From the NCBI GenBank assembly GCA_029945375.1, contig CM057060.1:1178001-1242000 (forward strand): a stretch of DNA of 64,000 nt, written 5' to 3'. The notes beneath the pieces are model-generated. The model saw nothing but the letters and a program-made list of their open reading frames with translations. It did no database searches and was not told the DNA's origin. The stretch is from Agaricus subrufescens. Taxonomy: Eukaryota > Basidiomycota > Agaricomycetes > Agaricales > Agaricaceae. Both the position numbers and the translations under genes were made by a program. Positions 25,950 through 38,963 of this stretch are shown here, piece after piece. Position 1 is the first letter of the stretch, and every line of letters starts with the position of its first letter.

Positions 25950-28798
25950 CTATGGTGTTGTGGTACTGGCATGTTCCCAACTACCTTCTCCGCTCGTCCT
26001 TGCGCTGGAACTATGAGTCGTAGTCGTATTAACGAGTCTGGCTTCCCCTTTACTCTTTTCCTTTTCCAAATCACTCGCATCATTATCATCCCCAGAATCG
26101 TCATCCTTATAATGGTCACGACGAGGCGCCACACCACCAGCAGTGCCAGGTTCCTCATCATCCAAGAAACCAGAATGGAATCCAAGCCCCTCAGTAGATT
26201 GTCCGGGTGGGTAAGCTCCACGTAGTTTCGTCGTTTCATCCGCATCATCTTCATCATCCGAAACTTCACCAAACGCATCATACAACTCCCTCGTACGCCC
26301 GCCACCTCCACGATTACCTAATCCAGCCATGGACATATCATCGTTCGCGAGTGGTCCATAGTTGCTTTGCGCTCTCTTTCGTCTGCGCAGGCAGAAGAAT
26401 ACGCCAACACCTATTCCAAAGAGGATAACTAATGAGATAGCTCCGAAAACCCATCTGCCGTTTGAAACCAATCTAGACATTTCGTCGAACCAGCCTAGCG
26501 CCGGGGGAATTTCGGTATCGGAGTTAGATCCTGAGTTTGTGCCTTCCTTATCGTGGTCATCGGGTGGGAGCTCAGCAGTAGGTTTAGGGTATTGTCTAGT
26601 TATAGAGGCGGAAGGTAGAATGGGACTCATAGGCTTGGTGGCTGGTGGAAGGAGATCTTCAACATCTTCCACTTCGAATAGGCGTGTTTTCGCAGAGTCG
26701 ACAGCTGAACCCCAGAAAATCATATTCCATCCAAGGAAGGAACCATTATTTTTCTCGACTTCGTTCTGGTCGGAAACGCGTATCGTCCAATCACCAATAG
26801 GGTCTTCACCCCTAAAATAACGAATAAGTCCGAAATGTCAGAAGAAGTGGAACCTGAGGCTGACCAGTGTTTTACGCTCATAAAAGTCCACCCTGGGAAC
26901 CCCGAGTCATCATTGTCAAACCGACGTTTGCCTGCCAGCACGCTTTTTATCCCATTCGGGCTAACAATTTCCACCTCTACATCTCCACGCCGAGTATGCT
27001 GGATCCAAACTTTGACATTGACATGTTCGAGTTTTTCAAAGTTGTTGTCCTTGAGCATTTGTTTTGTGACAGTAATTTTGCTCTCGACACCTTCGGGCCC
27101 AATGAATTGCCCGCCGGTGTAGTTACTGGGACTAAGCATCTCTCCACCGTTGATTTGGACCGTTTCCGTGAACATCCAAGTTTGCGGTTTGACAGGTGTC
27201 CATGATTGTGCGGCTTTAACGAAGGCATAGGCGTCAACTGCTCCGTAACCAAATTTGTAGCTGAATAGTCTGCCAGTTGCGGTTTTTTCCCAGTCCTCGT
27301 CATCTGGGTTGATTATTCGTGCTGTTTCTACGCTAAGATGTTGGATGTCACGCCACGAGAGGTCTGGCCTGAATTATGGATGAGTATGTTGATTCCCCTG
27401 TAGAGTAAATATAATCATACCGAGCCTGCAGGGCTAAGACGAAGACACCCACAGCATTTGGAGCGGCCGCGGACGTTCCACCGTGGGTGGTTGCGCAAGA
27501 ATCTTTTCCCTTGTCGGTGGTAACCTAGGGTCAAAGATGTGAGATCCTTGTCAACAGAACGGAGCGAAATCAATCACTATATGTTTTCCACCGCCAGAAC
27601 TATATGCCACGACCAGGTTGGCAGCACAAGCTTCTGAATAATACGGGCGTGCGCCCTGGTAGTCTATCGCAGCAACAGTGAGGGAATATATGCTATTGGT
27701 GTACCCATCGAAATTGCACTGGTCTTCCGAAGCGGCACCATTGCCACTGGCAAAAACGAAGATGGAACCCTTTCCACCGCGGCCCATGTTGATGCCGTTA
27801 ACAACAGCCTTCTTAATGAGGTACCCTGGAGCTTCCATGGACTGACCATTGTCAGGTGGACCCCAACTACAGCTGTAGATGGACACATTTTGGAAACCAA
27901 AATTGAGAGCGATGGCTTCGTCAACATCGGTTATGAGGCCAGACAAGATACGAACACCGGCAACCTTGGACTCGTAGGCGATGCCAATGCCACATGCGTT
28001 GTTCTTGACTGCGGCCACCTGACCTGCACATCTTGTGCCGTGATGGTCGTCAGAATTTTTGGGAGTGGGAAGTTCCTCATGGTCATTAAAATCATGTGAA
28101 TCAACTCTGTCCTTGACAGTTTATGAGATATGAGAGAAAGAGACTAGAACGGGGGAGCGTACGAAATTGTCTGCGAGGTCATTACTGGTGTAATCCAAGC
28201 CGTCATCCACCAGAGACGTAATGACACCCTTTCCGGTGTATCCCATCTCCCACACGGGAGTTGCATTCATCATATGCTCCGGAAACTCGTCATTGACGAG
28301 GTGCCATTGTTTTTCAAAGAGGGGATCTTGAATGCCGAGACGTGAAGCAACTGCACTGGAGGATTCAGCTTCGCCCGGTCGTATTGGAGGAGGGGCTCGC
28401 TTAACTCGTTGGCGTAGTTTTTGTTTCGACAGATGGCGAATGGAGGAAACTACTCTACGAGCGAGGTCTGCGTCGGGAGAACGTTTTGAGGATGGAGAGT
28501 GTGCGCGTGTCCGAAGAGCTTGGAAAGTGTCTATTACCCGGTCTCGAGACTCTTCCCGGGGTAATAGGCCGTCAAATATTCTGGGGGTGCGCACAAGCCA
28601 GAGATTTGTGAGTTCTCCGGCCGGTTCGACGAGCTCGACTCCCAAGGCATTTATGACATCGTCCAGCGATGCGACGGAGGCGTGGGGAATGTGCTCGATG
28701 ACATAGTAGTCGTGTGTGTCGTAGTAGCGCCTTGTGGGGCGGGCAGCGAGAGCGAGATGGCAGAGGAGGGCGGCAAGGAGGGGAGGGAGGAGGCGCAT
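25950..28798 (-). CDS. KEX2: Kexin, Golgi dibasic-site serine protease
   Basis: Kex2 cleaves proproteins after Lys-Arg or Arg-Arg in the late Golgi. From the start at 28798 come a signal peptide (MRLLPPLLAALLCHLALA) and a propeptide with basic cleavage pairs. The subtilisin domain has the catalytic Asp in LVDDGLDYTS near 28200, the His in DDHHGTRCAG near 28040, the oxyanion Asn in FASGNGA near 27745 and the Ser in HGGTSAAAPNA near 27470. A P/homo-B domain follows at about 26750-27200. Near the C-terminus is one membrane helix (ISLVILFGIGVGVFFCL near 26400), then an acidic cytosolic tail of about 150 residues, as in yeast Kex2. About seven exons are present. An in-frame ATG at 28909 would put the signal sequence internally, so 28798 is preferred. 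Confidence 0.95.
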
Positions 28799-29007
28799 GG
28801 GGGTGACAACGCAGACGAGTGACCACTGCCAGATCCGCATAGCCGACTCACAGCCACCATCAGATCGGCTGATCGATGCAGCTGGCCATAAAGCGATAAG
28901 ACGGCGCATGTACAGCCAGCACCGCCGCGTCGACCGCCAAAAATGTCCCGGCGGTTCTATACAGCATATATCAATCCTCTATTTCCAATCACATTAATTG
29001 CCGCCCC

Positions 29008-29944
29008 ATGAACCCCCTCTTTGGCGCAAATCCCAGGCCTGGTGCTCCGTCCCCTGTCTTTTCGCCCCGCCCTTGCTTACCTACTCCTTATAGACCACTG
29101 GCCCCGCACAGGGGCATACTACACCGATCCTCCAGCCCACCCCCACGGATACCCGCTCCAGCCCAGTCCCTATACACACCCACTCCTCTACTCACAGAAC
29201 TCTTATACACACCCATCCCTCTTCCCACAAAGCCCTTATCCGTTTCCTCAGAACTTTGGTCCTTTCCGATACCAACACCCTCAGCTCTTCAGCCACTATA
29301 GTGCACCGGGCCAACTGCCTGTCGTCAACGGGGATATCCATGTACCCGCCCGATCGACAGATCCAGATAATCCGCAACCTTCAGCCGTCTCCGACCTTCA
29401 TATGCACCCCGAACTATGGTGGAATTACTATTGGACGGACTTTTCTCGCGGAATGATCTGGGATGTGGCGCTTCCTCCCTCCACAGCTCGGCTGTCTACT
29501 TTCCGATGTAGTATCACCACACCCAACTCTGAAGCATCCGCGATAACGACTCAACGGACAATCAACAGGATCGAACTTCGGACTGACCATCCACATCTAG
29601 CCTTGTATATGCGCATATGGGGCCCCGTCTCCGTATCCGAAACTTCAACTCCTACGATCTCGGAACTTTTACATGCTATCTACGATTACCTGAAGACACC
29701 TCTCACAGACGAAGATTCCAGGTCCATATGCTCGAACCCTCACAATCTCGAGCGATTGAATGTCTCCCGCGAACATAGGATCCAGGATGGGTTTGACGTT
29801 GTCTACACACAAGGTCCATATCGAAGATCGGACGTTATTGGCGGGCACCGACGTTTTCTCGGCATCCGAGCGGTGAAACTGCAGGACGAAATACTTACGC
29901 TGCATTTCAACCTCGGTCCTGGTCCCGTTCCTTCTTTTTGTTAG
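29008..29944 (+). CDS. DUF6699 domain protein
   Basis: Two exons (29008-29041 and 29094-29944) give 294 residues starting MNPLFGANPRP. The N-terminal 110 residues are rich in Pro, Tyr, His and Ser and are probably disordered. The C-terminal half has the look of DUF6699, a domain very common in mushroom-forming fungi: WDVALPPSTARLS (near 29460), a strand-rich middle, LLHAIYDYLKTPLT, and the closing RFLGIRAV..LHFNLGPGP. No function is established for the family. Starting at 29021 in the unspliced frame would give a hydrophobic start that I consider intron translation. It diverges from KEX2 over 209 bp. Confidence 0.75.
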
Positions 29945-30138
29945 AACAAGGCCATGCATATACTTATCTAGTGAATATTCAATACCCGATACCAATATAC
30001 CAATAGAGATTCGAATCTGTATCATATTAATTACACCATAGCTATTGTAATGTAGTGTTATCAATTCATAACTGATGCCCCACATGTGACGACAACAACG
30101 AACCTACGACTTCCAAGTCTCGCAACATCAATCAAACC

Positions 30139-32249
30139 ATGGCCTCCAAAGACAAAGCAAAAGACACCACCGAAGACGACCCTACAACACAAGATCTCCC
30201 AGACGACGAAGACCAAACCGATTTAGAAGATGAAGGCCAAGAAGACCCCAGCCAAGTCGCAGGAACATCCGCCAGTGGCGCCGCCTCGGGAAGCAAAAAG
30301 AAAAAGAAGAAAAAGTCAAAACTCTCCAAACTGAAGGGCAAACCGGATATCTCAGAAGCCTTTGTTCAACAAGTCATAGAGCGTGTCAAGGCTGAAGGGA
30401 CTGTCCCAGAGGAAGACTTGACAGTAGAGAATATCAGGGGTGTATTAGAACACTTGAAGATAATGGATGTCGTTCAGGGAAAAGCAGGGCAAGGAACAAA
30501 CGCGAAAGACATGGGAGAACACAAGGTAACATTCTTTTGACGTGCCCTGTCAAGATTACTGATTAGTTTCCCCCTTAGTTCTGGGAGACTCAGCCAGTAC
30601 CCCAACCAGGTACCCACCCACCCATTCCCACTTCTTCAATATCTCACTTTCTCTCACTAGGCGAGGGTCCCCCTATTGATGACGGTTATATCGAACCTTC
30701 AAAACCCCGAGAAGAAGTTCGCCAAGAACCCTACCCACTTCCCAAAGAATTTGAATGGAGTCTCTTGGACATCCGCGATCCGAAACAGGTTCATCTCTAA
30801 ATCTACCCTGCAAGCATACATTTAATCAATCATCAACTCGCTCACAGTGTAAAGAAGTCTATGATCTACTATCAGCCAACTACGTCGAAGATGATCAAGC
30901 GAGCTTCAGATTCAAATATAGCGCCGAATTTCTCAAGTGGTATGTTAAACTTTTTTTTTTACCTTTTACTCTAAATCCTGTCCGTATCTAATCACTCATA
31001 GGGCACTCATGCCTCCAGGCTATCACCAAGAATGGCACATCGGTGTTCGCGTAGTCTCTTCAAAAAAACTCGTCGCGTTTATATCAGGCATACCAATGAC
31101 CCTCCGTGTTCGCAAAAAGTGCGTGTTCCACAGTCTATCATTCGAACACCCCGTTCATTCCTCGGTAAAGCGTTATCACCGTAACCGAAATCAATTATCT
31201 TTGCGTCCACAAACGACTACGATCCAAACGCTTGGCACCTGTACTCATCAAAGAGGTCACCCGCCAAACCCATCTGAAGGGTATCTTCCAAGCAATATAT
31301 ACCGCTGGTGTCGTGATACCTACACCAGTATCCACTTGCAGGTCAGACTTCTTATACCTCCTATCAATGTCTCTTCCTAACCCTCTAATCTGGTCGAAAA
31401 ACACAAAAGGTACTTCCACCGCTCGATCAACGTTCCCAAACTCTTAGAAGTCGGCTTCTGCTTTATTCCTCGCAACATGACACGAGCTCGCATGATACGT
31501 CTCAACGCCGTCCCAGATTCCCCTAGCATTCCAGGTCTACGAGAAATGAACGACAAAGACGTACTCCAGACCGCCAGTCTCTTCACGAGATACATGAGAA
31601 GATTCGGCCTCGCACCGATCTTCGATATAGAAGAAATCAAACACTACTTTTTGAGTGGAAAGGGACAAGGTAATATCGGTGATGGCGGTCCTGGAAGAAG
31701 ACAAGGACAAGTAACATGGTCGTTCGTTGTCGAAGTGAGTATGTTTAATGTACTATCTCACCGCGTTTCACTCAACTTTTTCTTCTCCTTGAGGACCCCG
31801 AAACACATCAAATCACAGACTTTTTCTCATTCTACTCTCTCCCTTCTACAGTCATCGGCAACCAAAAGCACCCCATGCTCGAAGCGGCGTATTTGTTTTA
31901 CTACGCGACGACTGTCGCGTTTGAACCTAATGCAGAAGAGGATGGACGTTTGAAGGCTCGCATACAAGCTTTGATCACTGACGCATTCGCCATAGCTGGA
32001 GCCGCCAAATTTGATGTTTTCAATGCTCTTACTCTGATGGACAATGCTAATATCCTCCAAGATCTCAAGGTGTGTTTCTATACCTGTAAACACAAAATAC
32101 AGGTATCCTGATTTTGAACTATGCAGTTTGGGCCTGGCGATGGGTTTTTAAATTTCTATCTTTACAATTGGAGAACTGCGCCACTGGCGGGTATGAATCC
32201 CGAGGGCGACGTTTCAGCTGGTAAAGGTGTTGGCATCGTTATGCTTTGA
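30139..32249 (+). CDS. NMT1: Glycylpeptide N-tetradecanoyltransferase
   Basis: N-myristoyltransferase attaches myristate from myristoyl-CoA to N-terminal glycines in the cytosol. Exons run 30139-30525, 30579-30609, 30661-30788, 30848-30939, 31002-31118, 31171-31341, 31410-31734, 31794-32069 and 32127-32249. The N-terminal leader of about 60 residues has an acidic stretch and then a Lys-rich run (near 30290-30320), as in other fungal and animal NMTs. Family blocks include [32 protein letters not shown] near 31180-31250 and [11 protein letters not shown]. The chain ends at the Met-Leu carboxylate that acts in catalysis. The gene converges on UFD1 with 127 bp between stop codons. Confidence 0.95.
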
Positions 32250-32376
32250 ACAACCAATATAAATTCTTTATCAAATGCAATGCTGTTTATGCATTTATGA
32301 GAGACGGTTAATAGTACACATGTTGGAAGATAGCAATCCAGGAAACAAAAACACACTCTATTCGTCATTATCTCAC

Positions 32377-34090
32377 TCACTCATCGTCACTGATCATGAT
32401 CACGTCATCGTCATCATCTACACCAAAATCTGGAGTGGGGCTTCGTTCTTTCTGCACCGGGCGCTTGTTACGATTTTGTAGCCTCGGGACACTCGCGCCT
32501 CCAGCACCAACCACAGTATTCTTTGATCCAAGAGCATGGCCGCCGCTACCCCAGCTATATGAGTTTGTTTTTGCCTTTTCCTTTCCCTTTTCAGATGACG
32601 ATGGCTGCGAAGTATCGATCGTTGCACGGCCGTTTAAAGTTCTGCCAGAACCACTGAACGTTTGCGGAGGTGACTGTGGCAAAGGACGTCAGAAAGAGTC
32701 ATAAATCATCAGGCAATGCGAACAACCTGGGAGCCGAGTGCGGGGGAACCAGGAGGGGGAGATGGTGGAGTGTATTGGGCAACATGGAATCCAAAGAACA
32801 GGTGGCCGAAGGGAAGATTCAGTGCTGCAGGGACTTTGACCTCCGACTCTAACATGGCATTATTCACGATGCGTGTTTTGCTGTAAAAGTAAAAGAATTA
32901 GCTTGATGAATCACTGTCAGACCACCAAGTATTGTACGTACTCGGTGCGAATGATCTTGCTTCCATCGGGCACCTCTTCGACCTTTCTGTGACTGATGCC
33001 TTTGCCTTTCGTCTTTCTCCCTCCTAAAGTTTCACCCTTACCCTTGAAACTCTCCCAATGATCACCACCTTTACTCATTGCTGTTTGTCCGGTACTCGTA
33101 CCAGCAAAGGCGCCAGCCAAAGATGAACCAGGTCTTGACGAACCAGGAGAATTTGAATTCAAATCAATCTTGAGTCTGGAGGCCATAGTAGGTAGAGGAG
33201 AAGCCTTGGGACGTTCTGGCTCAACATAGCCGACTGGTGCAGCAAAGTCGACCTCAAGATCGGTGTCGATGATACTTATTCCCTCGCCCCCAGGCTTTGT
33301 TTCCATTAACAACAGCCCAAAAACGATCGAGTTGTAACTGATTTCTATAATATCACCCTGGGTTAACGCTGAGAAATTCCGCAGCGCTTGTTCGAGCCTA
33401 AGGAGTGATCATTAGTGCTAGTCCACATATAGAGAGTTGTTTGGCTGTAATCACACTGCTTTGGGATCCGAGATCTCTAAGAAGTGAACGGTCTGAGCTT
33501 GTAGCTTGACAAACTTGCCCTTCACCAACTCTGTTCCGGTGATGCGGATAGGATCACCTTCATTCAGGCGAAGCGTTTTCATCATCCAATACGGGAGATG
33601 CACAACGCCTTCTTCGGCAATGAATTCGAGGACACCAGCATGTGTGGATGCCGCCGAATTGGCAGGATTTCGAAGCTGAAATGTCCAAGGCCCCTCAATC
33701 TCGAGGTCAGTAAGGGTCGCCAAGGCAGACGGAGGCATTATAACTAAAGTCGGGATTAGGAAACGAGCCAGGAGACAAGATAGATCACGACATGCTTTTT
33801 CCACCGTAAGAAACATTGTCGCGTTGTCGGCCAGGTAGCATTGCGACACTGTACGCTTTCAAATATTCATCGTAAGAGCTCGGGCTCCTGTGAGTCCTAC
33901 CAGGGCCATAAGGGAAACCCCTACCAAAGTATCAATTGTTAGAGTACTAGAGGTAGCCTGGGTAAAGAATGTCGTACCCAGCAAGTTGGGCGAGTAGACC
34001 GCCGGGACCGTTTGGACCGCCAATCTGCAGGGCGTCATCAGAGACACGTGTGGCTAGAAAGTCTGAGAAACATACAAAGTCCATGTTCAT
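32377..34090 (-). CDS. UFD1: Ubiquitin fusion degradation protein 1
   Basis: Ufd1 is the ubiquitin-binding partner of Npl4 and the Cdc48/p97 ATPase in ER-associated and proteasomal degradation. The N-terminus is spread over small exons. 34076-34090 (MNMDF) joins 33978-34024 (IGGPNGPGGLLAQLAG), then 33792-33920 with SYDEYLKAYSVAML and NVSYGGKS. A 48-bp intron follows, then IIMPPSALATL. The double-psi barrel continues with WTFQLRNP, LPYWMMKTL and GDPIRITG. The C-terminal half is Ser/Gly/Lys-rich with the ending VIMISDDE. The last intron, near 32674-32726, skips a TGA. It diverges from CCT4 over 133 bp. Confidence 0.92.
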
Positions 34091-34153
34091 GATGATGAGG
34101 GTTCTTGAGATAGCCGCTTAATTAGGGACACGCAATAGTCGTTACTTTTCGTG

Positions 34154-34159
34154 ACGCGT
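34154..34159. promoter_or_regulatory. ACGCGT element in the UFD1/CCT4 divergent promoter
   Basis: A single ACGCGT, part of GTGACGCGTGACGC, lies in the 133-bp gap shared by the two genes. It could bind an MBF-like or bZIP factor. The evidence is the motif and its position only. Confidence 0.25.
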
Positions 34160-34223
34160 GACGCAGCATTGCCCGATTAGGTATCAGGCGCGTCCATCGC
34201 TCCTCCATCTTCTCTCTGTTATC

Positions 34224-36281
34224 ATGGCCTCAAAGGCACCTGCCCAAGCCCAACAAAGCACCACGAAAAATGCATCAGGCGCTAATGCTGCATTTAAGGA
34301 CAAGGTATGGTTTTTTCTAAGGATGTGATGATATTGTTCGTGTTCTAAACGCGTTTTACAGGGCAAGCCTATGGAGCTACGTCTGTCAAACATGGTCGCA
34401 GCTAAAGGTAGGATATTGGCGGCACGGATCAATGTTCAATATTGATGTTATACGTATAAAGCCATCAGCGATGCTGTCCGGACTTCCTTGGGCCCTCGAG
34501 GAATGGATAAGATGGTATGCTTCAGTCTGTCCTTACTTTCCATCGCCTTAATGATCACAAAACTTTGTAGATCCAAACCTCAAAGGGAGAAACAGTGATC
34601 ACAAATGACGGCGCCACCATTCTCAAAAGTATCCAGGCACTACATCCTGCAGCAAAAATGGTAGATTTTACCTCATCCTAAGTTGATATAGTTCGTTTTA
34701 CTTATTTTAATAGCTTGTGGATCTATCCGCCGCACAAGACGTTGAGGCAGGCGATGGTACTACATCAGTGGTCGTGCTTGCCGGAAGCTTCCTCTCTGCC
34801 GCTGAAAAGATGTTACAAAAGGGGATTCATCCAACGATTATTGCTGAAGCATTTACAAAAGCCTCTGCAAAGGCTGTAGAATATCTGACAGAGATGTCAA
34901 CGTCAGTGGATTTGGGTGATAAAGGTGCTCTTTTGCGTGCCGCTAGCACTTCTCTCAATTCAAAGGTACGAGTCAGTGATACCTTCAGTGAAATACTTAT
35001 ACTAATCTTTTCTAGATCGTGTCTCAATACTCATCGACGTTGGCCCCCATCGCGGTATCAGCAGTGACCCGCCTGGTAACACCCACTTCTTCAAACGTCG
35101 ACCTGAGAGATATTCGAGTTGTCAAAAAGGTTGGAGGGACGATTGAGGATACCGAGTTGATCAACGGTGTCGTCCTCAACCAAAATGTCGTCGTTTCTGC
35201 AGGAGGTCCTACAAGAATGGAGAAAGCCAAGATTGCGGTTATCCAGTTCCAACTTAGTGCTCCAAAACCCGACGTGAGCTATCTTGATTCAGACTTCGTC
35301 ACTCAGAACAAAACTTAACCATTTTTCCAGATGGACAACACAGTCGTGATTAACGACTATCGCCAAATGGACAAAGTTATCAAAGAAGGCCGCCAATACA
35401 TCCTCAACCTCTGTAAACGAATCAAAAAGGCCAACTGCAATGTTCTCCTAATTCAAAAATCGATCCTCCGCGACGCAGTTGACGATGTGTCCCTCAACTT
35501 CCTCAAACGTTTGAATATCCTCGTCGTAAAAGATGTCGAGCGCGATGAGATCGAGTTCTTGTCCAAGAGCCTTGGGTGTAAACCCATCTCCGATATCGAT
35601 GCCTTCACCGAAGATAAACTCGGTTATGCTGATTTGGTCGACGAAGTCAGCGAGGCTGGCGTCAAAGTCGTCAAAATCACTGGAATTAAGAATATGGGAA
35701 GGACAGTCAGCGTTCTTGCCATGGGCTCTAACCAACTAGTCGTGGAGGAATGTGAACGTAGCTTACATGATGCTCTTTGTGTCGTCCGTTGCCTTGTCAA
35801 GAAACGGTTGGTGCTCTATTTGACTTCCTTCCTATTAGTTTATTGACCAAGCGGCATTAGTGCTCTAATTGGTGGGGGTGGTGCACCAGAAATCCACGTC
35901 TCCCGACTTCTCTCTCAACACGCACAAACACTCAAAGGGATGGAGGCATACTGTATCCAAGCATACGCCGAAGCTCTAGAAGTCATACCAAGTACATTGG
36001 CAGAAAATGCTGGTCTTAACCCAATCACAATTGTGACTGAATTGCGAAATCGCCACGCCCAAGGCGAACAAAACGCTGGTATCAACATTCGCAAGGTCAG
36101 CATCTGGGTCCATATGATTATGCAACATTGTCACTTATTGGATCATTTTTAGGGGCTCATATCCAATATCTTAGAAGAGGAAGTCGTACAGCCGTTACTC
36201 GTATCAACGAGTGCCATTGAACTTGCGACAGAGACTGTCTGCTTGTTACTTAGGATTGATGATTACGTACAGGCACGATGA
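34224..36281 (+). CDS. CCT4: T-complex chaperonin subunit delta
   Basis: This is the delta subunit of the cytosolic TRiC/CCT chaperonin that folds actin, tubulin and many other proteins. Nine exons are separated by introns at 34305-34361, 34409-34461, 34515-34570, 34661-34713, 34966-35015, 35274-35330, 35807-35860 and 36096-36152. Family motifs include [11 protein letters not shown] near 34485, the nucleotide-site [10 protein letters not shown] near 34592, and [13 protein letters not shown] near 34747 with the catalytic Asp. [11 protein letters not shown] near 35875 and [11 protein letters not shown] near 36075 follow. The delta assignment rests on the overall sequence (for example [34 protein letters not shown] apical domain); the subunit type is less certain than the family. 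Confidence 0.92.
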
Positions 36282-36508
36282 GGTGGCTATATTGCAGAAT
36301 GAAATATTGGTTCAGCTGTCACGACCTTGGCCTGTACACCTTTATAGCATCCACACAATCTCTTTATCCGACTCAATAGACGGACGATTTTCACATAGCT
36401 AAGGCCACAACGAACTCCTTTTTAAACCAGGAAGAATCGTGAATCAAGAACACCTGGAAGAGCAACAAAATTACAAGCGATGAACACAAAAGCACAGACT
36501 GGCCAGAT

Positions 36509-36928
36509 TTACCGTTTCTGAAGGTGTACGGGTTCAAACAATACTGACCCTGACATATCATGGAACAGATTTAGGATGACCTCTATTCTGATGGTACATT
36601 CTGTATCAATAATAAACTCTAAATTAATATTTGCTGTGAGATGGACGTGCAAAAAGTGCCGCGGAGGGCATCCCAGGAGAAAGCAGTAAGTGGTACCATA
36701 TTGCGCACTGAGAATATACGAGTAAGGTGAATCGTTGAGAAGGAGAGGGGAGGGCCATGGTTGGGAGATAGTCACGAAGTGGGGCAAAAGGAAAGCGTCG
36801 ACCATACGCGTACGTTTGTCTTCTTCATTTCGCTTCCACGAGGTAGTATACATGCTCAGGCGTATTTTTGATGGTTCAATTACCCGCCATCCAGTATCTG
36901 GGTAAGTTTCTTTTGGGTTAAGAGTCAT
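36509..36928 (-). CDS. Hypothetical ORF overlapping the end of the carrier gene
   Basis: An open frame of 139 codons whose ATG overlaps the carrier's TGA as ATGA (36925-36928), in a different frame. I recognise no domain. The product has several aromatic-rich and hydrophobic stretches but no clear signal or repeated motif. It lies in the 643-bp convergent gap between CCT4 and the carrier and may simply be translation of the carrier's 3' untranslated region. The rest of the gap (36282-36508) holds nothing I can identify. Confidence 0.25.
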   Translation of the reverse strand: MTLNPKETYPDTGWRVIEPSKIRLSMYTTSWKRNEEDKRTRMVDAFLLPHFVTISQPWPSPLLLNDSPYSYILSAQYGTTYCFLLGCPPRHFLHVHLTANINLEFIIDTECTIRIEVILNLFHDMSGSVLFEPVHLQKR

Positions 36929-38663
36929 GATTCGGGGAGGTTATCAATATAGTGGGCTGTCATGTCGAATAACGTCCAAAGAAGTCCGTGAGTAGTTATG
37001 CTTCGAAGTGCGCTCACTCCTAGGCCACGGTATAACCTTCCCATGCCAGAAAGGAGAGGCCTTGGGTTACTTGGATCAGGTCCTATTAATAGCGATGAAA
37101 CAGAGGTTCAGGACAAGGCGCAAGGCGACGAACCGCGTAACAGTCTGTGGAGTGTCTCAAAAGGTCCACGGTATCTTTCGCCTGCCAATGCGCGTTGTTG
37201 AACTTTCGTCTTCACACTATCGTTGGATCGTCATTATCCTAGCATCACAGGAATAGAAACTGCCACATACACATCCAAGGGGTAGATAAGAGCCCACGAA
37301 GTGACCTATACGCATATTTTAGCTAACCCTTTTGATGAGAACAAGAAATAGAAAAGCGTACACCCGAGACAGAACCACAAACGAAAGGAACGAGTGAGGA
37401 GTGAATGGGTAGCCAAGAAGGTGTTGCACCTTGTTCACCAGACCTGCTCCGACCCAACAAATGCCGCATCCCATCATATTCAAAGAAATAAAGAGCCGTC
37501 CCGGCGGTATCACGGACTAAACATCAATCACAAAAAAAAATACGTAAGTCGACGAGATTCAAAATCAGCCTCAAAATAAACATACTGAAGTGTAGGCGAA
37601 AGCCGGTATACAGTCCACCAATCCCATTTGCCCTAAAAATTTCCTTGACAGCGTCCACTGTCCCTGGAGGCCGGACCAACGATACCCCTTTAGACGCAGC
37701 GATACTATACTCCAATTGTCGCCGGACCTACAGAGAGGGGCGAATCCAATGAGTCTCTTTATCGAGAAAAATATTTTATGTTGAGCGTAAAGGGATTAAA
37801 TTGACCTTCACAAGCTCAAATGCTATTTGATGCAGGGTCAAAAAATACATTGAGAAGACGACATAAGGAAATAAACTTACGCGCACTCCCAAAGGAAATT
37901 AATGAACCTGACATGGCACCACTTATACCACCCGTCAAAGCAGCATCGAGAAGACGAGGGCGGCAGAGTAGCTGATGTTCTGCACCATACTCCTTTGTTC
38001 GCGAATAAATAGTAAAACTAGCGGCGCCTGAAAAAAAAAAAAACTTTATTTCCCGCGAAGGTTCAACACAGATTTAAAGAACCACGTACGAACGAACGAG
38101 ATGGTCATCAATGGAATCCAAAGACCACGATAAAAACCAACAATTCCCTCTTCTTTGTATACCAGTGCTGCAAGGCGCGGAATAGTTATCGACCCTTTTG
38201 TCGTTTGCAAGCGTGACTTGATCGAATCGAGCTACAGGCGCGAGCAAAGAAGCACCAGCAAAGACGTCAGATACACATAAACGTGTCGATTAGCACCTCA
38301 GATAAAGCCCGCAAGGCAGAGCACACGCACAGGGTACCCAGCAAAGGTCGATACATAACTGGCCGAGAGCGCACAGACAACGGCTTTGTTACCTATAAAA
38401 AGGCAGCAATCTTAGTGCCACATGTCCTCCCTCACACGAGATAAATGAAAACTTCATGGAGCGTACGTCGTAAGGCGTCATGGAGTACAGTTGGGTCGTA
38501 CAAGGGGTGGTGAGGCGTGCTATACACACAGTTCATCCACAAAAGTAAAACGTCAGTCAACAGGATAAGACAGTTTATAAAGCCACCCAAGATCGGAGAG
38601 CGGGCTGGAGCACCTGTTTTCCGAGGGTGCAGGAATTGAGCAAACATACCTTTTTCCATCCAT
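36925..38663 (-). CDS. Mitochondrial carrier family (SLC25) protein
   Basis: An inner-membrane solute carrier with three repeats of about 100 residues. The first repeat shows the signature GYP-LDSIKSRLQTT (split by an intron near 38240-38330), and the third shows IYPLDVVKTKVQQ (split near 37220-37290). Between them are RGLWIPLMTISFVR, ALTGGISGAMSGSL, the degenerate second signature FELVKVRRQ and YTGFRLHF-RDTAGTALYFFEYD. The gene has roughly ten short exons. I infer the start at 38663 because two small exons then join in frame to LYDPTVLHDALRRTLHEGNKAVV. The substrate is not clear; a relative is the uncharacterised yeast YFR045W-type carrier. The C-terminal end is HYIDNLPES. Confidence 0.8.
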
Positions 38664-38963
38664 AGAGCGTGGTTACGGGCTGTCGCCCCCCAGGTCCGGC
38701 TTCCTACACCTTCGCGGGGTGTCTGTGAGTTAGAAAGGCAACAAAAGCAAAGACTGGGACAGGGAGGTGGGGAGGGAGAAGGGATGGAGAGAATGTTTGA
38801 GGATTGGACGAGCTCCGGACGCGGACCCTGAAGCCTCTTTGCCTTTTCCGGTTTACGGGGTTACAATTGCTCTCCATCAGCTAACCTTATTTGCAGTCCT
38901 CCATCAAACCATGTATACATACAAAACATAGATACATGCACACTAGAAATACATACATCCAGC
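38664..38963. other. Intergenic region, carrier promoter side
   Basis: These 300 bases separate the carrier start from the stop of the RRN6-like gene; both genes are on the minus strand. I see purine-rich runs (38756-38800) but no gene or clear regulatory motif. Confidence 0.6.

Noticed and set aside
33859..34047. Small separate minus-strand gene upstream of UFD1
   Set aside because: Splicing shows these bases are the first exons and introns of UFD1 itself, giving the SYDEYLKAY and YGGKS motifs of its N-terminus.
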